From Thiobacillus denitrificans ATCC 25259 (GTDB taxonomy: Bacteria; Pseudomonadota; Gammaproteobacteria; Burkholderiales; Thiobacillaceae): DNA of 64,000 nucleotides. The DNA is taken from contig NC_007404.1 in assembly GCF_000012745.1 (NCBI RefSeq), forward strand, positions 248,001 through 312,000. The letters are read 5' to 3'. Below, in pieces: positions 1-11,696 of the stretch. Made by a program: the position numbers and the translations under genes. The notes beneath the pieces are model-generated. The model was not told the origin of the DNA. It saw nothing but the letters and a program-made list of their open reading frames with translations, and searched no databases. Numbering within the stretch: the first letter of the stretch is position 1; each line of letters opens with the position of its first letter.

Positions 1-33
1 GGGTTTGGCGGCGGGTTTCTTGGCTGTTGCCAT
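1..33 (-). CDS. N-terminus of lysine/alanine/proline-rich DNA-binding protein (partial)
   Basis: Only the first 11 codons lie in the window; the gene runs off the left edge. They read MATAKKPAAKP, the style of start seen in bacterial histone H1-like and AlgP-like proteins, which bind DNA through lysine/alanine/proline repeats. A strong AAGGAG ribosome site at 40-45 (minus strand) sits six bases before the ATG, so the start is well supported. The family assignment rests on composition only. Confidence 0.5.
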   Translation of the reverse strand, partial: MATAKKPAAKP

Positions 34-333
34 CTAACACTCCTTAGAAGTTGAACACATTCAGTTACCACTACAGCTTGATGCCACGTGCAGTCAGAAT
101 TTGCACTTCCAAAGCGTGGTACCGACAGGCAACCAACCTGCCCGAAACCCGCGAGAGACGGGCGATACCGAGGCTCCGCTTGGTGAGCCTCATTCTAGTT
201 ACTTTTGCAAGTGGTTCAACGGATAGTCAAGACCCGGCCGAAATAATCGGCCGGTCGCTGTAGCGGTCAAGCAAACAGTATCGGGTCGATACGAAATTGC
301 GGCGCCGGACGTTGTCGTCCATGCCGCGGAAGC
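34..333. other. Intergenic region with two hairpins, no gene seen
   Basis: No convincing gene. It holds two inverted repeats: GAGGCTC/GAGCCTC at 170-191 (8-base loop), followed on the plus strand by an AT-rich run but no clean T-tract, and CCGGCCGA/TCGGCCGG at 234-254 with a 5-base loop. The second lies just beyond the lysA stop and could end lysA transcription or protect its 3' end, but the lack of a T-run argues against an intrinsic terminator. The leader of the left-edge gene occupies the first part. Confidence 0.4.
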
Positions 334-1578
334 TCAGTCCAGAAGCCGCTCTCCGGCCATCAGGCCTTCCTGCGTTTCGCGCTCGCGAATCAGATGAATT
401 TCTTTCTTGTCGACGAGAATTTCCGCCGCGCGGGGGCGCGAATTGTAGTTCGACGACATGCTCATGCCGTATGCGCCCGACGAAAGCAGCGCGACGAGGT
501 CGCCCTCGTCGAGCGAAAGCTCGCGTGCGGATCCCAGGAAATCGCCGGTCTCGCAGATCGGGCCGACGACGTCGTAGCGCCGCTTGGGCAGCGGGCGCGC
601 GATCACCTCGACGATCTCGTGATAAGCCTCGTACAGTGCGGGCCGCATGAGGTCGTTCATTGCGGCGTCGACGATCGCGAAGTTCTTGTCTGCGCCCAGC
701 TTCAGGTATTCGACACGCGCGAGCAGAAGGCCGGCGTTGCCGACGAGCGAGCGGCCGGGCTCGACGATCAGCGTTTCTCGCCGGCCGGCAAAGCGTTCGG
801 CGAGAACGCGGCCGTAGCCGGCGAGGTCGGGCGCGGTTTCTCCGCGATAGGAGATTCCGACGCCGCCGCCGAGGTCGATGTGTTCGAGCGCAATGCCTTC
901 GGCCGCGAGCGCGTCGACGAGTGCGAACACGCGGTCCGCTGCGTCGGCAAGCGGGGACAGGTCGAGCAGCTGCGAGCCGATGTGGCAGTCGATGCCGGTC
1001 ACCCTGATGTGCGGAAGTGCGGCTGCCGTGCGATAGAGCGCCGGGGCCTCCGCGATCGGGACGCCGAACTTGTTCTCCTTGAGCCCCGTCGAGATATAGG
1101 GATGGGTCTTCGGGTCGACGTCCGGATTGACGCGGAAGGAGACCGGCGCGACCTTGCCGAGCTCTCCCGCCACGCGGTTCAGCCGGTGCAGCTCGCTCGT
1201 CGATTCGACGTTGAAGCAGAGAATGCCCGCCTCGAGCGCGGCGCGCATCTCGTCCACGCGTTTGCCGACGCCCGAGAACACGACTTTTCGCGGATCGCCC
1301 TGCGCCGAGAGTACGCGGGCGAGCTCGCCGCCGGAGACGATGTCGAAACCGGCGCCCATCCGGGCGAACAGGTTCAGGAGGGCCAGGCTCGAGTTGGCCT
1401 TGACTGCGTAACAGATCAGATGCGGCGTCGCGGCGAACGCTTCTTCATAGGCGCGGTACGCGGCTTCGAGGGCGGCACGCGAGTAGACGTAGAGGGGGGT
1501 TCCGCAGCGCTCGGCGAGCGTGTCCAGGGCCACGCCCTCGAGATGGAGGCGGCCGTCGATGCGATGGGGAGCGTTCAA
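334..1578 (-). CDS. lysA: Diaminopimelate decarboxylase
   Basis: PLP enzyme that decarboxylates meso-diaminopimelate to L-lysine, the last step of lysine synthesis, in the cytoplasm. The 414-residue protein has the fold-III PLP lysine in YAVKAN (K60), the HIGSQ motif near residue 200, the glycine-rich phosphate-binding GGGVG and the CETGDFLG motif near residue 345 that carries the active-site cysteine of the partner subunit. Length is normal for the family. The start is a TTG that overlaps the stop of lptM in a TTGA arrangement, so the two genes are probably translationally coupled. Assignment is firm. Confidence 0.97.
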   Translation of the reverse strand: MNAPHRIDGRLHLEGVALDTLAERCGTPLYVYSRAALEAAYRAYEEAFAATPHLICYAVKANSSLALLNLFARMGAGFDIVSGGELARVLSAQGDPRKVVFSGVGKRVDEMRAALEAGILCFNVESTSELHRLNRVAGELGKVAPVSFRVNPDVDPKTHPYISTGLKENKFGVPIAEAPALYRTAAALPHIRVTGIDCHIGSQLLDLSPLADAADRVFALVDALAAEGIALEHIDLGGGVGISYRGETAPDLAGYGRVLAERFAGRRETLIVEPGRSLVGNAGLLLARVEYLKLGADKNFAIVDAAMNDLMRPALYEAYHEIVEVIARPLPKRRYDVVGPICETGDFLGSARELSLDEGDLVALLSSGAYGMSMSSNYNSRPRAAEILVDKKEIHLIRERETQEGLMAGERLLD

Positions 1579-1700
1579 GGTGAAGTCCGTTGCGGGGCGG
1601 GAGGATTTTCGGGAAGATACAGGTCACCCTTGGAGCCGCAGGCCGACAGACCGAGCCCGCAGAGCAACAGGGACACTATATATAAGGTGCGCAGCTTCAT
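1575..1700 (-). CDS. lptM: Small lipoprotein LptM (YifL family)
   Basis: A 41-residue lipoprotein precursor: a positive N-terminus, a hydrophobic stretch and a lipobox LSAC with the acylated cysteine at residue 21, followed by GSKGDLYLP, the conserved short motif of the YifL/LptM family. In E. coli LptM promotes maturation of the LptDE LPS translocon; the same role is inferred here. The gene lies between cyaY (divergent) and lysA, the usual neighbourhood. An upstream extension of the frame covers cyaY antisense and is not credible; the ATG at 1700 leaves 25 bp to the cyaY start. Confidence 0.88.
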   Translation of the reverse strand: MKLRTLYIVSLLLCGLGLSACGSKGDLYLPENPPAPQRTSP

Positions 1701-1725
1701 GCGCGAGATGGTAGCACGGGGCATC

Positions 1726-2049
1726 ATGACGGAAATTGAATCGAACGAAGCCGAGTTCAACCACGCCGCGGCGGCGACGCTGGCGCGCATCGAGCGCGCC
1801 CTCGAGGATGCCGATCTCGATTTCGAAACGCCTGCCGACGGGATCGTCGAAGTCGAATTCGACGACGGCAGCAAGATCATCATCAACCGTCACGGCGTGG
1901 CACGTGAGATCTGGGTCGCCGCGCGCTCGGGCGGTTTTCATTTCAAGCGGCAGGCCGGCGACTGGATCGACACCAAGAGTGGCGAGCCGCTTTACGACAA
2001 GCTGGCCGCGCTCGTAGCCGCTCAAGGCGGGACCACGATCCGCTTCTGA
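1726..2049 (+). CDS. cyaY: Frataxin homologue CyaY
   Basis: 107-residue acidic frataxin, an iron-binding regulator of Fe-S cluster assembly on IscS/IscU. The N-terminal helix is rich in Glu/Asp (FNHAAAATLARIERALEDADLD), followed by the frataxin sheet with FDDGSKIIINRH, and EIWVAARSGGFHF, and the family end pattern W-IDTKSGEPLYDKL. The start at MTEIES matches other CyaY proteins; an in-frame ATG 18 bases upstream would add only MVARGI. Divergently transcribed from lptM-lysA, sharing a very short promoter region. Confidence 0.95.
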   Translation: MTEIESNEAEFNHAAAATLARIERALEDADLDFETPADGIVEVEFDDGSKIIINRHGVAREIWVAARSGGFHFKRQAGDWIDTKSGEPLYDKLAALVAAQGGTTIRF

Positions 2050-2055
2050 GGCGCC

Positions 2056-2634
2056 TTGAAAAGCCAGGCGCTCACCCTGTTCGATCTGGTCGAGCGGCTC
2101 TCGCTGCTGACCCGTGCCGATCTCCGGCAGGCCGGGGCGGCACAGGGGCTGCAGCCCGTGCACCTGCAGGTGTTGTTCTATCTGAATCAGGCCAACCGTT
2201 TCAGCAACACGCCGCAAGCGCTCACCGAGTATCTCGGCCTGACCAAGGGCACTGTGTCGCAAACCCTTCTGGTACTCGCTCGGCGCCGGCTCATCTCCCG
2301 TTACGCCGATCCCCGCGACGGCCGCGTGGTCCGCCTGATCCTGACCGAGGGCGGCACGACCCTGCTGAAGACGCTCAGTGCCGGGAGCGCCTGGCGCGAC
2401 ATCGTCCAGACCGCAAGCCCCGCGCGCGTCAGCTCGGCGATGGTCGTGCTGCGTCAGGTGCTGTCGCAGGTGCAGGCGCAGAGCGGCAAGCGCACCTTCG
2501 GTCTATGCGGAAGCTGCCGCTACAACCGGCGGCTCGGGCCGCGCAGCTATTTTTGCGAACTGATGCAGGAAAAACTCGGCAGCCCCGAGGTGCGGCGGAT
2601 CTGCCGCGAGCACGCGCCGCCGCCAGCCGATTAA
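2056..2634 (+). CDS. MarR-family regulator with C-terminal cysteine cluster
   Basis: 192-residue winged-helix regulator. Residues about 35-105 form a MarR fold: LQVLFYLNQ, the recognition-helix region [19 protein letters not shown], and the wing motif [16 protein letters not shown]. After a linker helix the tail carries C151, C154, C167, C183 and H186 (CX2C-X12-C-X15-CX2H), which could bind a metal, an Fe-S cluster or sense redox (inference). The start is a TTG seven bases after the cyaY stop, so cyaY and this gene are likely one transcript; a link to iron or redox control would fit. The stop overlaps the argH stop from the opposite strand by four bases. Target genes unknown. Confidence 0.8.
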   Translation: MKSQALTLFDLVERLSLLTRADLRQAGAAQGLQPVHLQVLFYLNQANRFSNTPQALTEYLGLTKGTVSQTLLVLARRRLISRYADPRDGRVVRLILTEGGTTLLKTLSAGSAWRDIVQTASPARVSSAMVVLRQVLSQVQAQSGKRTFGLCGSCRYNRRLGPRSYFCELMQEKLGSPEVRRICREHAPPPAD

Positions 2635-4022
2635 AGTCGCCCGCGGGCGCGCGCGACCGCTGCGCGGACCTGCGCGGGCGCGGTGCCGCCGAAATGGTCG
2701 CGGGCGGCGAGCGAGCCTTCGAGGGTCAATAGTGCGTAGACGTCGTCGCCGATGATCGGGCTGAACGTCTGCAGTTCGTCGAGCGGCAAGTCGGCCAGGT
2801 CGCGCCCGGATTCGTCGGCGACGCGCACGGCACGCGCAACGACTTCGTGCGCATCGCGGAAGGGCAGGCCTTTCTTGACCAGGTAGTCGGCGAGGTCGGT
2901 GGCGGTCGCGAAGCCTTGCATCACGGCCGCGTGCATCGCGTCGGGCTTGACCGTCACGCCGCGCAGCATGTCGGCGTAGATCGCAAGCGTGTCGGCCAGG
3001 GTGTCGACCGTATCGAATAGCGGTTCCTTGTCTTCCTGATTGTCCTTGTTGTATGCGAGCGGCTGGCCCTTCATCAGGGTCAGCAACGCGACGAGGTGGC
3101 CGTTGACCCGCCCGGTCTTGCCGCGCACGAGTTCGGGCACGTCAGGATTCTTCTTCTGCGGCATGATCGACGAGCCGGTGCAGAAGCGGTCGGCAAGGTC
3201 GATGAAGCCGAAGCGCGGGCTCATCCACAGGATCAGTTCTTCCGAGAGGCGCGACAGATGCGTCATCACGAGCGCCGCCGCGGCCGCGAATTCGATCGCG
3301 AAGTCGCGGTCGGAGACGGCGTCGAGCGAGTTCTCGCACACGGCCTCGAAGCCGAGTTCGCGCGCGACGTAGGCGCGATCGATGGGGTAGCTCGTGCCCG
3401 CGAGCGCCGCGGCGCCGAGCGGGAGGCGGTTGACGCGCCGTCGGCAGTCGGCCATGCGCTCGGCGTCGCGGGCGAGCATCTCGAAATAGGCGAGAAGATG
3501 GTGGCCGAAGGTCACCGGCTGCGCGACCTGCAGGTGGGTGAAGCCCGGCATTACGGTGTCGGCGTGCGCCTCGGCAAGGTCGACGAGCGAGGTCTGGCAC
3601 GCCTTGAGGCCCGCGAGGATGCGGTCGATCGCGTCGCGCAGATAGAGCCGGATGTCGGTCGCGACCTGATCGTTGCGGCTGCGTCCGGTGTGCAGGCGCT
3701 TGCCGGCGTCGCCGATCTTCGCCGTCAGCGCCGCCTCGATGTTGAGGTGCACATCCTCCTTATCCAGCGACCAGGCGAAGCGCCCGGCGCGTATCTCTTC
3801 GAGCAGCTCGCCCATGCCGCCGCGGATCGCCGCGAGGTCGTCGGCGCTCAGGACGCCGACGTGGTGCAGCATCGCCGCGTGCGCGAGCGAGCCCTGAATA
3901 TCGAACTCGGCGAGCCGATAATCAAAAGGAATCGACGCCGTGTAGCGTTTGACGATTTCGGAAACAGGCTCGGAAAAGCGGCCCGACCAGGCGCCTTGCG
4001 GCGGCGTCGACGACGTGCTCAT
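2631..4022 (-). CDS. argH: Argininosuccinate lyase
   Basis: Splits argininosuccinate to arginine and fumarate, the last arginine biosynthesis step. The 463-residue protein has the superfamily signature [11 protein letters not shown] (283-293) with the flexible catalytic serine loop, HTGRSRNDQ near 111-119 and the THLQ motif near 162-165. Normal length. It starts only 17 bp from the divergent sensor kinase gene, a neighbour relation also known from Pseudomonas, where argH lies next to fimS/algZ and algR. Confidence 0.97.
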   Translation of the reverse strand: MSTSSTPPQGAWSGRFSEPVSEIVKRYTASIPFDYRLAEFDIQGSLAHAAMLHHVGVLSADDLAAIRGGMGELLEEIRAGRFAWSLDKEDVHLNIEAALTAKIGDAGKRLHTGRSRNDQVATDIRLYLRDAIDRILAGLKACQTSLVDLAEAHADTVMPGFTHLQVAQPVTFGHHLLAYFEMLARDAERMADCRRRVNRLPLGAAALAGTSYPIDRAYVARELGFEAVCENSLDAVSDRDFAIEFAAAAALVMTHLSRLSEELILWMSPRFGFIDLADRFCTGSSIMPQKKNPDVPELVRGKTGRVNGHLVALLTLMKGQPLAYNKDNQEDKEPLFDTVDTLADTLAIYADMLRGVTVKPDAMHAAVMQGFATATDLADYLVKKGLPFRDAHEVVARAVRVADESGRDLADLPLDELQTFSPIIGDDVYALLTLEGSLAARDHFGGTAPAQVRAAVARARGRL

Positions 4023-4039
4023 GGGGACAGAAACGCACA

Positions 4040-5116
4040 GTGAAAAGAAGGAATCATAACAACCGCGAGGTCGAACTGCCGAACTTCTGCCGCCTCGGGG
4101 TCAGCCTGCGGATCGCACTGACCGCCGAAGCGGCGCTGGCCGCGAGCGTCGCAGCACGGGCCGCCGACGCCGCGGCCTTCGCCGCCGAATTCGTCGCGCT
4201 CTCGGCCTTCGCCCAGCCGGCACTGCTGCTTGCGCTGCTTGCGCTGTGTGGCGCCGGACGCGGGCTGCGCAGCCAGCCCTATCGGCGTGGCGTCGTGATG
4301 GCGCTCGGACTCGGCGCCGCGGTGCCTTTCCTGGTCGCGCTGTGGCTCGCACCGATACTCGCGGGGTCGGTACCCGTCTCGCCGCTCGGTGTCCTCGTGT
4401 TTGCGCTGGGGGTCGGCGGGGGGCTGCTTGGCTATTTCAACCTGCGCGCCCGCGCGCTGTCGCCCGCAGTCACCGAGGCGCGGCTGCAGGCGCTGCAGGC
4501 GAGGATCCGCCCGCATTTCCTGTTCAACAGCCTCAATGCAGTGCTCGCGCTCGTCCGCAAGGACCCGCGGCGCGCAGAGCATGCGCTCGAAAACATGGCC
4601 GACCTGTTCCGCGCCTTGATGGGCAACGCGCGCCAGCTCGCGCCGCTCGAGGACGAGGTCGCGCTCACGCGTGCCTATCTCGAACTCGAACAGTTGCGCC
4701 TCGGCGACCGCCTGCGCGTGGTCTGGCACACCGGGAAGATGCCGGCGGACGCACTGATTCCGCCGCTGGTCATCCAGCCCCTGGTCGAGAACGCGGTGTA
4801 TCACGGCATCGAGCCGCTCGCCGACGGCGGCGAAATCAGCCTCAATCTTTACCGCAGCGCCGACAAGGTCCACGTCGTCGTGCGCAACCCGATCGCCTCC
4901 GACGGTAGCCATCACCGCGGCAATCGCATCGCGCTCGCCAACATCCGCGAGCGCCTGCTGCTGCACTTCGACCTCGATGCCCAACTCAAGTTGAAGCCGC
5001 TCGGCTCCGTTTATCAGGTACACATCGTCATCCCCTATACCCGTGAACGGACCCAACCCGCCACTTCGCGTCCTCATCGTCGACGACGAGGCGCCGGCAC
5101 GCGCGCGGCTCGGTGA
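4040..5116 (+). CDS. algZ: AlgZ/LytS-type membrane histidine kinase
   Basis: 358-residue atypical sensor kinase. Hydrophobic segments fill about residues 20-135 (four predicted membrane helices), then a coiled linker and the LytS-type H-box [10 protein letters not shown] (His159), and a GHKL ATPase region with [16 protein letters not shown] (N-box). The N-terminal LPNFC motif resembles AlgZ/FimS proteins. The only usable start is GTG at 4040, 17 bp from the argH start, so their promoters must overlap. It overlaps the response regulator gene by 74 bases in another frame. Signal unknown; in Pseudomonas this pair controls surface motility and exopolysaccharide. Confidence 0.87.
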   Translation: MKRRNHNNREVELPNFCRLGVSLRIALTAEAALAASVAARAADAAAFAAEFVALSAFAQPALLLALLALCGAGRGLRSQPYRRGVVMALGLGAAVPFLVALWLAPILAGSVPVSPLGVLVFALGVGGGLLGYFNLRARALSPAVTEARLQALQARIRPHFLFNSLNAVLALVRKDPRRAEHALENMADLFRALMGNARQLAPLEDEVALTRAYLELEQLRLGDRLRVVWHTGKMPADALIPPLVIQPLVENAVYHGIEPLADGGEISLNLYRSADKVHVVVRNPIASDGSHHRGNRIALANIRERLLLHFDLDAQLKLKPLGSVYQVHIVIPYTRERTQPATSRPHRRRRGAGTRAAR

Positions 5117-5807
5117 CGTCCTGGCCGACTGCGCCGGGCGTCTGCCGGTCGAGGTCGTCGGCGAGGCCGAGAACGGTCTCGCGGCGTTGGCGCTGGCGCA
5201 GCAGACCGCGGTCGACGCCGTGCTGCTCGATATCCGCATGCCGGTCATGGACGGCCTCGAGTGCGCCGCGCATCTGAACCGGCTCGCCGCGCCCCCCGCG
5301 ATCATCTTCAGCACGGCCTATGACGCCTACGCCTGCCAGGCCTTCGACCTCAATGCCGTCGACTATCTGCTGAAGCCGGTACGGGCCGAGCGCCTCGTTC
5401 GCGCACTGTCGCGCGCGCATCGCCTGAGCGCGAAGACTCTCGATCAGTTGCGCGAGGCGCACCCCAAGGCGCGCACCCACCTGTCGCTGAACGAAAAAGG
5501 CCGCATCGTGCTGATTCCGGTCGCGGACATCCTTTACCTCAAGGCCGAGCTCAAGTACGTCACCGTGCGCACGGCCGCCCGCGAGTTCCTGATCGAAGAA
5601 TCGCTGACCCAGCTCGAAGCCGAGTTCGGCGAGCGTTTTCTGCGTATCCATCGCAACTGCCTCGTCGCGCGCGACCGCGTCCGCGAGGTCGGCAAATCAC
5701 CGGGCGAAGACGAGGGCCACTTCCTGCGGCTCGACGGGCTAGACGAGCGGCTCACCGTCAGCCGTCGCCAGTACACGGCGCTGCGCGAAACGCTCCGAGC
5801 TTTCTGA
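5043..5807 (+). CDS. algR: LytTR-family response regulator (AlgR-like)
   Basis: 254-residue response regulator: receiver domain (VLIVDDE near 10-16, phospho-acceptor D63 in LLDIRMPVMDG, K near 117 in DYLLKPV), then a LytTR DNA-binding domain from about residue 145 with the typical IHRNCLV motif. Start is GTG at 5043 inside the kinase gene; no later start preserves the receiver strand. Partner of the upstream kinase. LytTR proteins bind imperfect direct repeats; candidate targets include nearby genes, but none can be shown from sequence. AlgR is the closest recognised relative by context and layout. Confidence 0.88.
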   Translation: MNGPNPPLRVLIVDDEAPARARLGDVLADCAGRLPVEVVGEAENGLAALALAQQTAVDAVLLDIRMPVMDGLECAAHLNRLAAPPAIIFSTAYDAYACQAFDLNAVDYLLKPVRAERLVRALSRAHRLSAKTLDQLREAHPKARTHLSLNEKGRIVLIPVADILYLKAELKYVTVRTAAREFLIEESLTQLEAEFGERFLRIHRNCLVARDRVREVGKSPGEDEGHFLRLDGLDERLTVSRRQYTALRETLRAF

Positions 5808-5911
5808 GCGCGCTGCCTCGTGGGGGTTGCGGGCGAGATCGACGACCCGCGTCCGTACCGCCGGATTTAGCACCACGGGAAAAATAAAAACCCAGTTAAA
5901 TCAACGGCGTG

Positions 5912-5940
5912 TTGTCCATCTACAACTAAAGTTGTATAGC
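5912..5940 (+). promoter_or_regulatory. Candidate sigma-70 promoter of the small RNA
   Basis: TTGTCC at 5912-5917 and TATAGC at 5935-5940, 17 bp apart, each matching the consensus hexamer at four of six positions. Predicted start of transcription is about 5946-5948, directly before the stem-forming region that ends at the 6063 terminator. An AT-rich stretch at 5879-5900 upstream could act as an UP element. Confidence 0.45.
5921..5936. promoter_or_regulatory. Palindrome TACAACT-AA-AGTTGTA, candidate operator
   Basis: A perfect 7-bp inverted repeat around two central bases, lying between the -35 and -10 hexamers of the candidate promoter, where a bound dimer would block RNA polymerase. Its AT-rich sequence stands out from the GC-rich surroundings. 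The binding protein is unknown. Confidence 0.45.
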
Positions 5941-5945
5941 CAGTC

Positions 5946-6063
5946 AGTTGCGTCCCTCGTAGGATGAGCGTGCTTGCAGTTCAGGCTGCAGGCAGGAAGT
6001 TCTCCGCAATGAGGGACGTGTGTCCTCACTCTAGCCGGGTTCGCAAGAACCCGGATTTTTTTT
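5946..6063 (+). ncRNA. Candidate small RNA, about 118 nt
   Basis: No reading frame fits here, yet the segment has a promoter-like start and a textbook terminator. The predicted fold is ordered: CGTCCCTC (5951-5958) pairs with GAGGGACG (6011-6018), extendable by wobble pairs to about 12 bp; inside it GCTTGCAG (5972-5979) pairs with CTGCAGGC (5986-5993) around a six-base loop; then the terminator hairpin follows. GGA triplets flank the inner hairpin. I do not recognise an RNA family. It could instead be a long 5' leader attenuating the NUDIX gene 25 bp downstream, or an independent trans-acting RNA. Confidence 0.55.
6035..6063 (+). terminator. Intrinsic terminator
   Basis: Perfect 8-bp stem CCGGGTTC/GAACCCGG with a GCAA tetraloop, followed by A and eight T residues. 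One of the clearest intrinsic terminators in the window. It ends before the NUDIX start codon at 6089, so it closes the candidate small RNA or attenuates transcription into that gene. Confidence 0.9.
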
Positions 6064-6088
6064 GCCCGCTCTGGGTATCATAAGCTGC

Positions 6089-6646
6089 ATGGAAAACGAC
6101 AGCCCCGACCTCGTCGAGCGCGAACTCGACAGCGAAACGGTATTCAAGGGGCGCTTGATGCACGTCAAGCGCGACCGTGTGCAGCTCCCCGACGGCAAGG
6201 AATCGACGCGCGAATACATCGTCCACCCCGGTGCCGTCGTCGTGATCCCCGTGTTCGACAATGGCGACCTCCTGCTCGAACGCCAATTTCGTTACCCGCT
6301 CCGCCGCGACTTCATCGAGCTGCCCGCCGGCAAGATCGACCCGGGCGAGGACGACCTCACCTGCGCCAAACGCGAACTCGAAGAGGAAACCGGTTACACC
6401 GCGTCCGAGTGGCGCGAGGTTACGACCATCTACCCGTGCATCGGTTATTCGGATGAGCGCCTTGCGTTCTACCTGGCGGAAGGGCTGCGGGACGGCACCC
6501 ACGGCCGTGACCACGACGAATTCCTCGAAGTGTTCCGCCTGCCTTTCGCCGAAGCGATGCAGTGGGTGAGGGACGGTCGCATCTGCGAGACCAAGACCGT
6601 GATCGGGTTGTTCTGGCTGGAGAAGATGCTGGAGCAGGGATGGTAA
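6089..6646 (+). CDS. nudF: NUDIX hydrolase, ADP-ribose pyrophosphatase type
   Basis: 185-residue NUDIX protein. Nudix box at residues 81-103: GKIDPGE, then REL.EETGY, giving the GX5EX7REUXEEXGU metal-binding pattern. The N-terminal GRLMHVKRDRVQLPDGK and VVVIPVFDNGDLLLERQFRYPLRRDFIELPAG are characteristic of the ADP-ribose/ADP-sugar pyrophosphatase subgroup (NudF), which hydrolyses ADP-ribose to AMP and ribose 5-phosphate. ATG at 6089 chosen; an upstream in-frame ATG lies on the terminator T-run and is unlikely. Exact substrate is inferred. Confidence 0.9.
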   Translation: MENDSPDLVERELDSETVFKGRLMHVKRDRVQLPDGKESTREYIVHPGAVVVIPVFDNGDLLLERQFRYPLRRDFIELPAGKIDPGEDDLTCAKRELEEETGYTASEWREVTTIYPCIGYSDERLAFYLAEGLRDGTHGRDHDEFLEVFRLPFAEAMQWVRDGRICETKTVIGLFWLEKMLEQGW

Positions 6647-6694
6647 AACACGTTCTAGTTGGTTTCCCGTTTCTTTCTTGGCGGTCTTCTCTCT

Positions 6695-7390
6695 ATGACT
6701 AAATATCTTCTAGCAGTGCCGTTGCTGTGGGCATGCAGTGCGCTGGCAAGCGACATTGTCGTCTATCCACACGGGACGGCGAATCCGGGAATCTACGTTC
6801 CGGGATTCAGGACGTACTCAACAGACTCGTACATCACCTCGCGCCAAAACGTCTCGCTACTAAAAGAACTTGGGCACGTTATCCCGCAATTGCGAATCGC
6901 TGGATTTAGCTCGGCATCGCCGGGTGAAACCGCCTTGCTCTGTCGTTTGAGCTTTCCGGTGTATCTCCCGGGGAAGGTTGCTCACGAGGTTTATCTAGCC
7001 GAGTCCATGCGTGCCGAGCTGTCGGAGGCTGGTCTTTACGCTGACACAGCTCCAGTTGCGTTGCTTGGACACTTGGTCTCGATGGATTTCAATTCATTTG
7101 GGACGGGGAAATGGGTGCTTGAGGCTCGATTTTTTGTCGAAGGTAAAGAGCCTGTAACCATCAAATATGAGCACGGCTTTCCTCTCGGAGTACTGGCTGT
7201 TCAAGCATGCCGAGATGTCACCCATGCTCTGGTTCCTGCAATGCAGGGTTTTTTGTTCACTGTATACAGCGATCCGAAGTTTCAAAATTTGTTGCGTCCC
7301 ACGGGTAGCCCCACGACCACATTGGGTCGCCCGCAAGAAGAACTTGCAGGTTCCCTACAGTCCTCAGATTCCGGCGGCCAACGACCTTAA
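6695..7390 (+). CDS. Secreted protein of unknown function, AT-richer than neighbours
   Basis: 231 residues with a clear signal peptide (MTKYLLAVPLLWACSALAS, cleavage after ALA) and no further membrane segment, so probably periplasmic. The mature part has a mixed alpha/beta look with the stretch ESMRAELSEAGLYAD reminiscent of small periplasmic or outer-membrane lipoprotein families, but I do not recognise a domain. Codon use is visibly less GC-biased in third positions (many A/T endings) than every neighbour, which suggests recent acquisition. An earlier in-frame ATG at 6659 would spoil the signal peptide. It stands alone between the NUDIX gene and convergent metH. Confidence 0.6.
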   Translation: MTKYLLAVPLLWACSALASDIVVYPHGTANPGIYVPGFRTYSTDSYITSRQNVSLLKELGHVIPQLRIAGFSSASPGETALLCRLSFPVYLPGKVAHEVYLAESMRAELSEAGLYADTAPVALLGHLVSMDFNSFGTGKWVLEARFFVEGKEPVTIKYEHGFPLGVLAVQACRDVTHALVPAMQGFLFTVYSDPKFQNLLRPTGSPTTTLGRPQEELAGSLQSSDSGGQRP

Positions 7391-7392
7391 CG

Positions 7393-7420
7393 CCAGCGAA
7401 ATGCGTGTTCGGTTCGCTGG
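7393..7420. other. Hairpin between convergent genes
   Basis: Perfect 8-bp inverted repeat CCAGCGAA/TTCGCTGG with a 12-base loop, lying between the stop of the secreted-protein gene and the metH stop. No T-run on either side, so at best a weak bidirectional terminator or 3'-end stabiliser. Confidence 0.35.
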
Positions 7421-7445
7421 AGAAGCGGGCTGACAAGCCTGTGCT

Positions 7446-11129
<3,684 letters not shown>

Positions 11130-11224
11130 GGTCGTGAGGCTGGCAGGGCAATCGCGCATTATATTCGCTTGGCCTGCGGCCCTCCGACGCGCTATGGTGC
11201 AGTATCGCGCCGCGGAATCGTCCG

Positions 11225-11611
11225 ATGAAAAACCTCGAACCCAAGGAAGCCTACGCCTACCTGCAGTCCCACCCCGAGGCGGTCTTTGTCGACTGCCGCT
11301 CGGAAATCGAATACCTGTTCGTCGGCCATCCTGCCGGCGCCATCCACATTGCCTGGCAGGACAGTCCCGATTGGGATGTGAATCCCGACTTTCTGGGCCA
11401 TACCCGCATCGCCGCATCGGTGAACCGGCCGGTCGTCCTGATCTGCCGCTCGGGGCGGCGTTCGGCCGACGCGGGGCGTTATCTCGAAAAACACGGCTTC
11501 CCCGAGGTCTACAACGTCGCGCACGGCTTCGAGGGCGACATGGACGCGCATCGCCACCGCAATACGGTCAATGGCTGGCGTTTCGATGGCCTGCCGTGGG
11601 AGCAGACCTGA
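11225..11611 (+). CDS. Single-domain rhodanese (sulfurtransferase)
   Basis: 128-residue rhodanese domain: [13 protein letters not shown] at the N-terminal strand and the active-site loop ICRSGRRS with the persulfide-carrying cysteine, followed by HGFEGD. Single-domain rhodaneses move sulfane sulfur between thiols in the cytoplasm (no signal peptide). Divergent from metH, with 95 bp between the start codons. Substrate not predictable; in sulfur-oxidising bacteria such proteins can take part in sulfur trafficking (inference). Confidence 0.9.
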   Translation: MKNLEPKEAYAYLQSHPEAVFVDCRSEIEYLFVGHPAGAIHIAWQDSPDWDVNPDFLGHTRIAASVNRPVVLICRSGRRSADAGRYLEKHGFPEVYNVAHGFEGDMDAHRHRNTVNGWRFDGLPWEQT

Positions 11612-11696
11612 GGCGCCGCGGTCACCGCGAATTCCCTCTGCTCGTTGCTCCCGTCTGCTTGCTGGTCGCCTGCGTTCGCGGCCAGCCGCCGGCGAT

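Noticed and set aside
394-1725. Long open frame antisense to lysA that joins the cyaY frame
   Set aside because: High GC content keeps opposite frames open; composition is Arg/Ala-rich without domains, and CyaY family length fits the ATG at 1726.
5946-6063. Identification of the small RNA as 6S RNA or RsmY/RsmZ
   Set aside because: Too short and lacking the central bubble pattern of 6S; the GGA triplets mostly lack the ANGGA context needed for CsrA/RsmA binding.
11130-11417. 96-codon N-terminal extension of MetH
   Set aside because: Lies antisense to the rhodanese gene and has no family similarity; the ATG at 11129 gives a standard MetH N-terminus.
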